A stretch of 64,000 nucleotides of DNA from Sphingomonas sp. (GTDB lineage: Bacteria; Pseudomonadota; Alphaproteobacteria; Sphingomonadales; Sphingomonadaceae): positions 1 through 64,000 of the forward strand of contig NZ_JAPKNM010000006.1 in the NCBI RefSeq assembly GCF_026460985.1, in the 5' to 3' direction. A program made the position numbers and the translations under genes. How positions within the stretch are numbered: position 1 is the first letter of the stretch; every line of letters begins with the position of its first letter. The notes below the pieces were generated by a model. It made no database searches. It was not told the DNA's origin and saw only the letters and a list, made by a program, of their open reading frames with translations. This document shows positions 1 through 8,077 of the stretch, piece after piece.

Positions 1-24
1 TGCGAAAGCATCCGACCCATCCAC
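1..24 (-). CDS. Possible 5' end of a leftward gene cut by the window edge
   Basis: On the minus strand a good Shine-Dalgarno (AAGGAGG, at 36-30) stands 5 bases before a GTG (24-22) and 9 bases before an ATG (20-18). Either codon could start a gene leaving the window on the left. Only six to eight codons are visible, so no product can be named. It would lie in the same direction as the S9 peptidase / DUF5695 / Svx-like operon. Equally, on the plus strand a short open frame ends with TGA at 52-54 and could be the tail of a rightward gene. The assignment is unsure. Confidence 0.25.
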
Positions 25-49
25 GCCGGCCTCCTTCACCAGCAGGAAG

Positions 50-94
50 CGTGAATCAGAAAACTACGCCCTTGGGAATCCCTAACGATTCACG
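50..94. promoter_or_regulatory. Inverted repeat between the Svx-like gene and the left-edge gene
   Basis: CGTGAATC (50-57) and GATTCACG (87-94) form an 8-bp perfect inverted repeat with a 29-base spacer. The spacer itself contains the small palindrome GGGAATCCC. It lies in the gap after the Svx-like stop and upstream of the possible leftward start near 24. It could be a paired operator or a weak stem-loop; there is no T-run on either strand. Confidence 0.3.
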
Positions 95-115
95 TCGCTC
101 GGAAAACGCTCTAGC

Positions 116-2026
116 TCAGGGCCGCCAGGTGTAGTTGGGCGCCGCCGTCACCTCGGGCACGGCGCCCTGCAGGTTGGCGCCGCGCGACGCATCGCTTCCG
201 GCCGCCTGGTCGACGAAACCGTAATAGGCGCCCTTGTCGAACGAGGCGCCGCGCTGCTCGACATCGCCGATAAGCTGCGCCGTGCCCGAGAGCACGATGT
301 TCTGCTCGAGCTCGCCGAGGCCGAGAAAGACCGTCGCCGCCCGTGCCTGGTCGCGCAGGATCGTGTTGCCGCGGATCACCGAGAGCGCGCTCGCACGGGC
401 ATCCCCGAGCACCTGCCCGCCATAGACCATTGCATGGTCCTCGATCCGCGCATTGCCGCGCACGCTGCCCGAGAGCACGCGCGCAAAGGGGCCGACATAG
501 GCGCTCGCGTCGACCGTGGCACCGGGCGCCACCCAGCCGCCGCCGTTCGGGTGCCTGTGGCCGCCTGCGACCGGATCGGGCGCGCCGGGCTGGTACCCCG
601 CCGGCATCGCCCCGGCGAACTGCGCCATCCAGGGATAGCGATAGATCGAATAATAAGGCTGTTCCCAGCGGATGTGCTGGAACAGCGACGGCGCGCCCAT
701 CACGATCATGTACAGGCCGGTATCGCCGGGCTGGATCGCGATGGTCGCGCTGCCGTCGGCGCCGCGCTGGAGCGCGGTGTAGCGGCTCTTGCCTGCCGCA
801 TCGACCGCGACCAGCCCCCAACGCCAGTCCGAGGCGGGCGCGGGGATCGCGGCCGGTTCGTCGGCGAGGCCGGGCAGCGTCGCGGCGGCCGAAGCCGATT
901 GGGTCACGCCGCGGAAAGTGACCGTGACGCCGGCCGCTCCGGCATCGGCGTGGAGCCTGACGAGATTGTAGCCCCAACGCTGCGGCGCCCAGGCCGCGGG
1001 CACGGCGAAGCGGCGCTGGGCGAGATCAATGGGGTCAAGCGCGGTGGTGCGCAGCAGCCGGTCGCCCAGTTGCGGTTCGTAATTGCCATATTCGCGACGA
1101 TAGACTGCGCCCTGATCGGATCCGTCGGGATTGATATAATCCCAATTGGCATTGTGCAGCGCCCAGTCGCCGAACGCATCGTTGAGCTCCGCGACGTTCC
1201 AGCCGCGGTTCTGCATCAGCACTTCCATCGGATCGGCGATGGCGGCGCCGGCGGCGCCCTGTTTGGGCGCGTTGCGCCACAGGTCGTTGATCGCCTGGTA
1301 GCCGAACCGGTTCTTGATGTGCTCGAGGAACTGCCAGTTGCAGTAGCGCACCCGGGTCGAGCCGAAATAGAGGTGCGGATAGTTCACCGACAGCACCGAA
1401 CAATGCGTGTTCGCGCGGAATTCGGGGAGTTGGACCGCCATCCAGTTGGCGTGGCTCTCCCACAGCCAGCCGCCATAGGGCGTGTCGCGGAACGCGCCGG
1501 TCGAGCCCTGGAGCGCGTGGGTGAATTCATGCGCCAGCCCGAAACGGTCGCGCATCCCGCCCGGTCCGATCCACATCCCCATGTTGCCGATGCCGTCGAC
1601 GCCGCCGCTCAGCCCGTAGTCCGCGCCGACATAGATGTTGGCCTTGCGCTTGGTCGCGTTCGTGCAATCGGGCTCGGGGAATCCGATCGTGCCGATGAAC
1701 TGCGTCCAGACATATTCGAGATGATCGCCCGCGGCCTTGGCGTCGGCGTCCGACACCAGCCCGGTCGTCCAGTGGAAGGCGAAGTGCTGCGTCTCATACT
1801 GGCGTGGGAGCGCGGCGTTCACGCGGTCGCCGGGATCGGCCGCCACCGCGGTCCAGGTGCCCGCGACGCACGGTGCGCCGGCGACGCCCGGTGTCGGGGT
1901 GGGCGTGGGTGCGGGAGAAGGCGTGGGCGACGATGCCGTGGGCGTCGCGCCCGAGCCGGTCGCACCTCCCCCGCCGCAACCGGCAAGCAGGATGACGGCC
2001 ATTGCGGTGGAGGAGCGAAGACGCAC
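116..2026 (-). CDS. Svx/AvrXca-like exported zinc metalloprotease lipoprotein
   Basis: 636 residues. The GTG at 2026 is chosen as start because AAGGAA stands 7 bases upstream and it gives a clean lipoprotein signal ending in LLAGC (Cys about residue 17); an ATG at 2002 would destroy the signal. A low-complexity Pro/Thr/Ser linker follows. The middle holds a gluzincin-type zinc motif, HEFTH (about residue 165), with a further WESHANW segment downstream. The C-terminal part (VDASAYVGPFARV and following) has hexapeptide-like repeats that suggest a left-handed beta-helix or carbohydrate-facing domain. This architecture recalls the Svx/AvrXca secreted virulence-protein family of plant pathogens (recalled, not searched). 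It is last in an operon after the DUF5695 gene (17-base gap). The role in glycan or glycoprotein breakdown is inferred from the neighbours. Confidence 0.6.
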   Translation of the reverse strand: MRLRSSTAMAVILLAGCGGGGATGSGATPTASSPTPSPAPTPTPTPGVAGAPCVAGTWTAVAADPGDRVNAALPRQYETQHFAFHWTTGLVSDADAKAAGDHLEYVWTQFIGTIGFPEPDCTNATKRKANIYVGADYGLSGGVDGIGNMGMWIGPGGMRDRFGLAHEFTHALQGSTGAFRDTPYGGWLWESHANWMAVQLPEFRANTHCSVLSVNYPHLYFGSTRVRYCNWQFLEHIKNRFGYQAINDLWRNAPKQGAAGAAIADPMEVLMQNRGWNVAELNDAFGDWALHNANWDYINPDGSDQGAVYRREYGNYEPQLGDRLLRTTALDPIDLAQRRFAVPAAWAPQRWGYNLVRLHADAGAAGVTVTFRGVTQSASAAATLPGLADEPAAIPAPASDWRWGLVAVDAAGKSRYTALQRGADGSATIAIQPGDTGLYMIVMGAPSLFQHIRWEQPYYSIYRYPWMAQFAGAMPAGYQPGAPDPVAGGHRHPNGGGWVAPGATVDASAYVGPFARVLSGSVRGNARIEDHAMVYGGQVLGDARASALSVIRGNTILRDQARAATVFLGLGELEQNIVLSGTAQLIGDVEQRGASFDKGAYYGFVDQAAGSDASRGANLQGAVPEVTAAPNYTWRP

Positions 2027-2043
2027 GTCGCGGTTCCTTGAGG

Positions 2044-4794
2044 TCAGCGTGGTGTGAGGGTGACGCTCGTCGGCGCCGCGCCGAGCGCGATGGTATAGCC
2101 GCCGCGCTCGAACGTTCCGGTGGACGGTGCCAGCTTGCGCCCGCCCGCGGTCGTGGTCTCGACGAACAGCCGCGCGGCCGGCGTCGCGGTGGAGGCGGGA
2201 TCGAGCGTGAGCGTGATCCGGCCGGTGGCGGGCGCATAGCTCGCGCTGGCGATCTTGCCCGCCTCGAGCGTGATCCAAGCCCCCGCCGGCGCGACGAACA
2301 GCCGCGCACGCGCGCCATCCTTCGGCTCGATCCGGATGCTGCCGCGCGCCTGGCTGACATTGCCGCCATAGCCGACCCATCCGAAGGTCGCGTCGTTCAC
2401 CAGATAGGTGGCCGCGGCATAAGCGTGCCCGAAAAAGCCCATCCCATAGTCGCCGCTATAGGGGTCCCATTTCATCATGTCGGGCCAGGCGTGGAAGGCC
2501 GCCGACGAAAAACCGGTCTGGTCGATATTGGTGATGCCGCCCATCAGCCCGCCATAAGCGACGCGGAGCAGATGCGTGTCCGCCGGATTCTGGCGATAGG
2601 CGTCGAATAGCGGCACCGCGTTCAGCGTCGAGCCGTAGTGATGGATCTGGCGCTCGATGCGCGGATATTTGCCGCCATAGAGGAAATCCCAATAGCGGCG
2701 GGCGTTGCCGTTATAGCCCCAGCTCGGGATCGTGGGGTCGTAGCCCAGGATCACCTCGCGGGTGACGTCGGCCTGGGGCTGGTAGCCGAAATAGCGCATC
2801 CAGGCGTAGACTTCGGGCTGGCCGGTCGAATCCCACGGCATTTCCGAGCCGAAAGGGTAACGGAGCGAGCGCCAATGCTCGGCGCGCTTCTTCATCAGCC
2901 GCTCCATCTCGGCCGCCTGATCGGTCAGTCCCTCGCGCTTCAGGTCTTTGAGGATGTCGACGAAGACGTCGCCTTCCATCAGCCCGAACTCGGCATAATA
3001 AGGCGCGTCGCGCATCATCGCGACCACGGTCGCGTGGGCATGATCGAGATACCAGCGCCAGTCGTGCCGCGTGACCAGCCCCGGATGGTTGCGCGCGGTC
3101 CGGTAAAGCACCCAATGGCCGATCGCGACGTGCGGATAGTTGTAGGCGCGGCCGAGATCCCCCGCGTCCTTCTCCTTCCACGAGGTCCACGACTTCCACT
3201 TGTCGGGATCCGCGTAGAGGTTCGGGAATTTGGCCGGGTCGTAATAGAACAGGCTCTTCTTGACCGCTCCGGCCTGCGCGCCCTCGGCGACCTGGAGGTT
3301 GCCGACCACGGTCTCGTCGACCAGCCGCTCGATCTTGGCCACCTCCGCCGGATCGGGATTGTCGAGCTGCTTCATCGTCGCGGCGACCCAACTGCCGCCG
3401 CCGCCCTCGTCGCTCATGCCGGCGATCCACACGCGCGGCTCGACGTCGACGATCTTCTTCGCCTCGTTGTCGTAAGTGAGGATCGCCGGCGAACGGCCGA
3501 ACGGATCGCCCTTGCCCTCATACCATTGGCTGGTGGTCGAGAAGCGGCCGAGATCGGCCATCGCCTGGTCGAGCGGCTTGGTGATGAAATAGCTGACCGT
3601 CTGCACCTGGCCGTCGGCATAGGTAATCGACAGCCGCGCCTGCCCCCATCCCCGGGTACGGATCGCGAGCTTGGTCCAACCCTTTGCGGTGCCCGCGCGC
3701 GTCGCCTCGATGGCGCCCGCCGGGTAGCTTTCGATCCTGGCGATCGGGCTCGGCGCCCTGACGAACAGCGAGGCGGTCTGGTCGGTCGGCACGACATAGC
3801 CGGGGAGCCCGATCGCGACGGGGCGACGGTTGGCGATGAGCGTGCTCTCGATCGTGCGGATCGACGGTGCCTGGACCAGCTGCAAGCCGATCTCAAGCGC
3901 CTCGCCCGGCGCGAGCGTGCGGCTGGTGGGCGCGTTCCACTGCTCGCCGGCATTCTTCCATTCGCGATCCGCATAGCCGGCCGAATGCACGGTCCAATCG
4001 TAGAACCCCTCGGACGTCTGGCCGCGCTGGCTCTTGTCGGTGAAGATCGAGCCCACAGCTTCGCGCGGGTTCTTGAGCGGCGCATAAGCTTCGAGCGGCG
4101 TGCCCTTCTCCGGCAGGACCAGCAGCGCGGATCCCTTGCCGTTGAGCCGCGTGACCTGGAGATAGCCGGCGTCGCGGCCGATATAGGGATCGACGAAGCT
4201 CGCCTCGGCATGCGCCTGGTCGAGCGTGCGATCGGTGATGACGTTGTCGAACACCATCGGCATGCCGAGCGCGCCGATCTCGAGGCTGTGGCTCGAACTA
4301 TTGGTGATGCGGAAGCGCAGCGCGAGGCGCCCCGCTTCGTTCACCCAGCGGCGCTCGACCTTGAAGGGGGCGCCCTCCCCCATGCTCGCGGTGATGTCGG
4401 CCGCGGCGATCGTGGCCCCTCCGGCGGGCAGGACACGGATCGGCCGCCGCGCATGCGCCGAGGCGAAGTCGCGCCACTCCCCGCCCGGATTGCGGACGCG
4501 CAGGTTCAGGTCGCCGACATGGTTGTAGCCATCCCCGGCGCGTTCGGGCTCACGCGCGGTGGGCACGAAGCTGAACGCCGGTTCGCCGGTCGGGGAGAGG
4601 CGCGCCAGCGTCTGCGTGTCCGTGCGCAGCGCGACGTGGAAGGCGCCGACGCGATGCTCGCTGGTGGAGATCGGAGCGTAGACCGGCTTGGGCTGCTCCT
4701 GCGCCATCAGGGCGGGCATGCTCGCCCCCGAGAGGACGGCGAGGACCAGGGCTGCACGGGCAAGGCGTCGGGTTCGGATCATCGGATTTCTCAT
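2044..4794 (-). CDS. Exported DUF5695-type protein, putative glycan-active enzyme
   Basis: 916 residues from the ATG at 4794, which overlaps the stop of the upstream peptidase gene as ATGA and so suggests translational coupling. The N-terminus is a Sec signal peptide (RLARAALVLAVLSGASMPAL, cut near ALMAQ). A beta-rich region (about 40-450) is followed by an aromatic-rich helical half with WYEGKGDPFGRSP, WDSTGQPEVYAWMRYFGYQP and GMGFFGHAYAAATYLV, resembling an (alpha/alpha) toroid. I assign it to DUF5695 from memory of such sphingomonad proteins; no catalytic activity is established from the sequence. The neighbours (S9 peptidase, Svx-like protease, GH2, TBDR) suggest work on a complex plant polymer in the periplasm or at the cell surface. 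The open frame extends further upstream, but that part runs inside the peptidase gene. Confidence 0.65.
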   Translation of the reverse strand: MRNPMIRTRRLARAALVLAVLSGASMPALMAQEQPKPVYAPISTSEHRVGAFHVALRTDTQTLARLSPTGEPAFSFVPTAREPERAGDGYNHVGDLNLRVRNPGGEWRDFASAHARRPIRVLPAGGATIAAADITASMGEGAPFKVERRWVNEAGRLALRFRITNSSSHSLEIGALGMPMVFDNVITDRTLDQAHAEASFVDPYIGRDAGYLQVTRLNGKGSALLVLPEKGTPLEAYAPLKNPREAVGSIFTDKSQRGQTSEGFYDWTVHSAGYADREWKNAGEQWNAPTSRTLAPGEALEIGLQLVQAPSIRTIESTLIANRRPVAIGLPGYVVPTDQTASLFVRAPSPIARIESYPAGAIEATRAGTAKGWTKLAIRTRGWGQARLSITYADGQVQTVSYFITKPLDQAMADLGRFSTTSQWYEGKGDPFGRSPAILTYDNEAKKIVDVEPRVWIAGMSDEGGGGSWVAATMKQLDNPDPAEVAKIERLVDETVVGNLQVAEGAQAGAVKKSLFYYDPAKFPNLYADPDKWKSWTSWKEKDAGDLGRAYNYPHVAIGHWVLYRTARNHPGLVTRHDWRWYLDHAHATVVAMMRDAPYYAEFGLMEGDVFVDILKDLKREGLTDQAAEMERLMKKRAEHWRSLRYPFGSEMPWDSTGQPEVYAWMRYFGYQPQADVTREVILGYDPTIPSWGYNGNARRYWDFLYGGKYPRIERQIHHYGSTLNAVPLFDAYRQNPADTHLLRVAYGGLMGGITNIDQTGFSSAAFHAWPDMMKWDPYSGDYGMGFFGHAYAAATYLVNDATFGWVGYGGNVSQARGSIRIEPKDGARARLFVAPAGAWITLEAGKIASASYAPATGRITLTLDPASTATPAARLFVETTTAGGRKLAPSTGTFERGGYTIALGAAPTSVTLTPR

Positions 4795-7178
4795 TTCAGG
4801 GCCGCGCCCGCGGCATTCGGGGAAGGGGAAACCGGCGCCGGTTCGGGCTTCGGCAGTGGCAATGCGGGCGGCTTCTCGTCGAGAAGATGCCGCGTGAAAT
4901 AGTCGCGCAGCTTGCGCCAGTAGAACGGCTGGGCGACGCGGTGCGTGGTGTTGGGCAGGATCACCAGGTCCACGTCGCGGCCCGCGGTGATCAGCGCGTT
5001 GGCGAGCCGCATGCTCTCGGTGACCGGGACGTTGTCGTCGATGTCGCCATGGATCAGCAACAGCTTGCCGACCAGGTTCCTGGCAACCGACATGTTCGAG
5101 TTGCGCTCCCACACCGAGGGATCGGGATTGCCCATCGAGACTTCGGGCCACCAGGCCTTGTCCAGCCGCAGGTCGTGATTGCCCGAGGAGGCCACTGCCA
5201 CCTTGAAGAAGCCGGGCCGCCGGAGGACGAAGCGCGCGGCGTCATAGCCCCCGGCCGAGCCGCCATAGACCCCCACCCGATCGGCATCGATATAGGGATA
5301 TTTCGCCGCCATCTGCCGGATCATCGCGATATGGTCGTCGAGCCCGACCTCGCCGAGATTCTGGTAGGCCGGCATGCGGAAGGCCTGGCCGCGCCGCGAA
5401 GTGCCGCGCCCGTCGATGTTGACGACGATGGCGCCGATCTGCGCCACGCTCCCCGCCCCCGCCGTGATGGTCTCGCGCCACGATGTCGGCACGTTGGTGG
5501 TCGTCGGGCCGGTATAGACCTCTTCGATGATCGGGTAGCGACGGCTGGGATCGAAGTTCGCCGGCCGCCAGATCATGCCGTAGAGCGGAGTCTTGCCGTC
5601 GGCCGCTACGCCGCGGAACGGCTCGGGTGGGCTATAGCCGGTGGCGAACAGCGCACTCGCATCGGCCTTGGCCAATTCGGCGACGATCCTGCCGTCCCGC
5701 GCGTCGCGCACCACCGTCCGCGTCGGCGTGTCGGGGCTCGACATCGCATCGACGAACCATTTGCCGTCCGGCGAGACGCTGGTCTCGTGATCGAGCGGCT
5801 CGGGCGTGAGCAGCACGGGCTGGGTGCCGTCCAGCGGCACGCGATAGAACGACCGGTAATAGGGATTGCGGCCGGGCTCGCGCCCCACCCCGGTCAGCAG
5901 GATCGTGCGCGCGCCGGCGTCGACATGGTCGATGCCGAGCACTTCCCAGGCGCCGCGCGTGAGCGGGATGCCCCCGTCCGGATCGTCGGGGCGGACCAGA
6001 TAGAGCTGCGCCCATCCGGAGCGCTCCGACACGTTGAATTCGCCGCCCAGCTCAGGCGCGGGCTGGAGGAAGCTGGAGGTCACCGTCACCACCGGCTTCC
6101 CCGTCTCGCGCGCGACGATCCGCGACTTGCCGGTTTCCGGATCCGCCTCGTACACGACCAGTTGCTTGTAGCCGCGCTCGGTCCATTGCGCGCGCGCCTT
6201 GTCCCCCGCCCAGCCGATATCGGGATCCGCCGGGTAGAGCAGCGATTCGCTGGGGATGTCGAGCGGGATGAGCCGGGCGCGGCGACGCTCCAGCGCGGCC
6301 GTGACATCGATAGCATAGCGCGTCGCCTGCGGCAGCCGCGCGGCGCCCGCCAGCGGATAGATATATTCGAAGCTGCGCGGGTACAGGCTGCCGGGCGGGT
6401 TCTCCTGCGTGATCGACAGCCGCGCCACGTCACGCGTATCGAGCCGCCAGGTGAGGATGCGGCGGCTGTCGGGCGACCAGCGCACCGAGACCGGCATCTT
6501 GGGTTCGGCAGTCCCCGATTTGAGGATGTCGGCGAGTTGCGGGATGCCGCGGCCATAGGGCTGCTCGCGCGTCCCGTCGCTGGTCAATGCGACTTCGCGC
6601 CCGGATTTCCGGTCGTGCGCGATCAGATTGTAGTCGCGCGCCAGTATCTCGTAGCGGCCGTCGGGCGACACCGCCCCTTCCCCGTCGGGGGGCCCTTTCT
6701 TCGCCTTCGCCAGCGTGCCCGCGGCGTCGAGGGTCCATCGCCGTTCGCCGACCCCGAAGGTCAGGCTGGCGTCCTTCGCGGCATAATCGGGGTCCTCGAT
6801 CCGCAGCTTCAGCGGATCGACCTCCTCGCCGGTCGCGACGGCGAGGAGTTTCGCGAGCGCGGGCTCGCCGATTATCGCGCGCGACTGGCCCGAAGCGAGA
6901 TCGAAATACATGATCTCCCGCTGCCCCAGCGTGCCGAGCCGATAGAGGATGCCCGCCCCGTCGCGCGTGAAGGTGGCGCGAACATCGCCGTTGGCGATGC
7001 GCTTCTCGAGCTCCGCCCCGAGATAGCGATCGGCGCGATCGTAGCGTTCGGCGGTCGACAGAGACGGCGCGGGAGTAGCGGTTGGATCCGGCGCCTGCAC
7101 GCTTGCGACCAGGAACAACGCCATCGCAGGCAGCGCACCCGCCTTTGCCCTGCGCTTGCCACCCGAACTATGTTGCAT
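4791..7178 (-). CDS. S9 family prolyl oligopeptidase (DPP-IV-like)
   Basis: 795 residues with ATG at 7178 preceded by GGGAGG. The N-terminal signal-like stretch (ALPAMALFLVASVQA) indicates export. Residues about 40-520 form the beta-propeller typical of DPP-IV (S9B) enzymes. The alpha/beta-hydrolase domain follows, with the nucleophile in YGGSAGGYD (Ser about 638), the acid in HGDIDDNVP (Asp about 711) and the base in TTHRV (His about 746), so the triad is complete. The family cleaves dipeptides after Pro or Ala. It is first in a leftward operon with the DUF5695 and Svx-like genes and is divergent from the FadR-type regulator. A Pro-rich C-terminal tail (PLPKPEPAPVSPSP) is unusual. The physiological substrate is unknown; peptide parts of plant glycoproteins are a possibility. 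Confidence 0.85.
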   Translation of the reverse strand: MQHSSGGKRRAKAGALPAMALFLVASVQAPDPTATPAPSLSTAERYDRADRYLGAELEKRIANGDVRATFTRDGAGILYRLGTLGQREIMYFDLASGQSRAIIGEPALAKLLAVATGEEVDPLKLRIEDPDYAAKDASLTFGVGERRWTLDAAGTLAKAKKGPPDGEGAVSPDGRYEILARDYNLIAHDRKSGREVALTSDGTREQPYGRGIPQLADILKSGTAEPKMPVSVRWSPDSRRILTWRLDTRDVARLSITQENPPGSLYPRSFEYIYPLAGAARLPQATRYAIDVTAALERRRARLIPLDIPSESLLYPADPDIGWAGDKARAQWTERGYKQLVVYEADPETGKSRIVARETGKPVVTVTSSFLQPAPELGGEFNVSERSGWAQLYLVRPDDPDGGIPLTRGAWEVLGIDHVDAGARTILLTGVGREPGRNPYYRSFYRVPLDGTQPVLLTPEPLDHETSVSPDGKWFVDAMSSPDTPTRTVVRDARDGRIVAELAKADASALFATGYSPPEPFRGVAADGKTPLYGMIWRPANFDPSRRYPIIEEVYTGPTTTNVPTSWRETITAGAGSVAQIGAIVVNIDGRGTSRRGQAFRMPAYQNLGEVGLDDHIAMIRQMAAKYPYIDADRVGVYGGSAGGYDAARFVLRRPGFFKVAVASSGNHDLRLDKAWWPEVSMGNPDPSVWERNSNMSVARNLVGKLLLIHGDIDDNVPVTESMRLANALITAGRDVDLVILPNTTHRVAQPFYWRKLRDYFTRHLLDEKPPALPLPKPEPAPVSPSPNAAGAALK

Positions 7179-7231
7179 TTGCGCCTCCCGATGGACGCAT
7201 ACTCTGTGCTAAGATCGGTCTCAAGATAAAT

Positions 7232-7256
7232 TATACGGTATATTGTACGACGCTAA
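7232..7256. promoter_or_regulatory. Candidate FadR/GntR-type operator in the divergent promoter region
   Basis: TATAC-G-GTATA (7232-7242) is a perfect 5+1+5 palindrome, the size and AT-rich form expected for an FCD-type GntR regulator. It is directly followed by ATATTGTAC (7240-7248) and ACGCTAA (7250-7256). The site lies between the divergent S9 peptidase (start 7178) and GntR-family (start 7304) genes, so one bound protein could control both. Related motifs recur upstream of the GH2 gene (GTACAATAT, 11223-11231) and the TBDR gene (TTAGCGT at 11440 plus ATATTGT at 11450). Confidence 0.45.
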
Positions 7257-7303
7257 ACGGGCTCACTGCTATCCTAGCGGTGCAAGGGATGGAGAGGAAC
7301 GAC

Positions 7304-8056
7304 GTGCCACTGCCCAAGCCAGGCGCCCCTGCGATGGCCGGGTCCCTGATCCGGAGTTCGCGCGGGCGGCGATTGAAGATGTCGCTGGCCCAGCAATTCG
7401 CGGTCCAGATCCTCTCGGGCGAGCTCCCCGAGGGACATGTCTTCCCGAGCGAGATCGATTATGCCCACCAGCTCGGCATCTCGCGTTCGGCGTTGCGCGA
7501 GGCGCTCCGGATCCTCGCCGCCAAGGGGCTGGTCGAGAGCCGCCCCAAGGCGGGCACGCGGGTGACGCCGCGGCGCCAGTGGAGCCTGCTCGATCCCGAC
7601 CTGCTGGCATGGCAGTTCGAAGCCGAGCCGAGCCTCAAATTCCTCAGCGACCTGTTCGAGCTGCGCCTGCTCGTGGAGCCGTCCGCGGCCGCGCTCGCCG
7701 CGGAGCGCCGCACCGCCGCGCATGTGACCCAGATGCGCGAGGCGCTCGCGGCGATGGCGGCGCACGGCCTCTCGACCGAAGCGGGCCGCCACGCCGACCA
7801 GCGCTTCCACATGATCATGCTCGAGGCGACTCAGAATGACGCGGTGATCGCGCTGGCCAGTTCGATCATGGCGGCGATCGCCTGGACGACCATCTACAAG
7901 CAGCGCAAGCGCGCGCTGCCGCGCGACCCCATTCCCGAGCATCGCGCATTGCTGGACGCCATCGCCGCCGCCGATCCCGAAGCGGCGCGCGCGGCGATGA
8001 CCGAATTGGTCCGCCTGGCGCATGCCGATACCGAGATATCGATCACCGACGCGTGA
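7304..8056 (+). CDS. FadR subfamily GntR transcriptional regulator (FCD domain)
   Basis: 250 residues. The GTG at 7304 is preferred because GGAGAGGA (7291-7298) stands 5 bases upstream; the in-frame ATG at 7289 overlaps that ribosome site. Residues about 20-90 form a winged helix (FPSEIDYAHQLGISRSALRE, then LRILAAKGLVESRPKAGTRV). The rest is an all-helical FCD ligand-binding domain (FELRLLVEPSAAALAAERR, DQRFHMIMLEAT, EHRALLDAI) with the His/Asp pattern of metal- and acid-binding FCD proteins. Members often respond to sugar acids or uronates. It is divergent from the S9/DUF5695/Svx operon and convergent with GH2, and probably controls the 0-15 kb locus. The ligand is not deducible. Confidence 0.88.
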   Translation: MPLPKPGAPAMAGSLIRSSRGRRLKMSLAQQFAVQILSGELPEGHVFPSEIDYAHQLGISRSALREALRILAAKGLVESRPKAGTRVTPRRQWSLLDPDLLAWQFEAEPSLKFLSDLFELRLLVEPSAAALAAERRTAAHVTQMREALAAMAAHGLSTEAGRHADQRFHMIMLEATQNDAVIALASSIMAAIAWTTIYKQRKRALPRDPIPEHRALLDAIAAADPEAARAAMTELVRLAHADTEISITDA

Positions 8057-8077
8057 GGCGGAAGCCATCCGGCTGCC

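Noticed and set aside
2638..4902. Long open frame on the plus strand opposite the DUF5695 gene (754 codons)
   Set aside because: It is antisense to a gene with a signal peptide and coherent domain pattern; its own translation is Arg/Asp/Val/Ala-rich with no motif. A GC-rich third-position shadow.
4887..7229. Long plus-strand open frame opposite the S9 peptidase gene (780 codons)
   Set aside because: Antisense to a peptidase with a full catalytic triad; it would also run into the divergent promoter. Composition is typical of a shadow frame.
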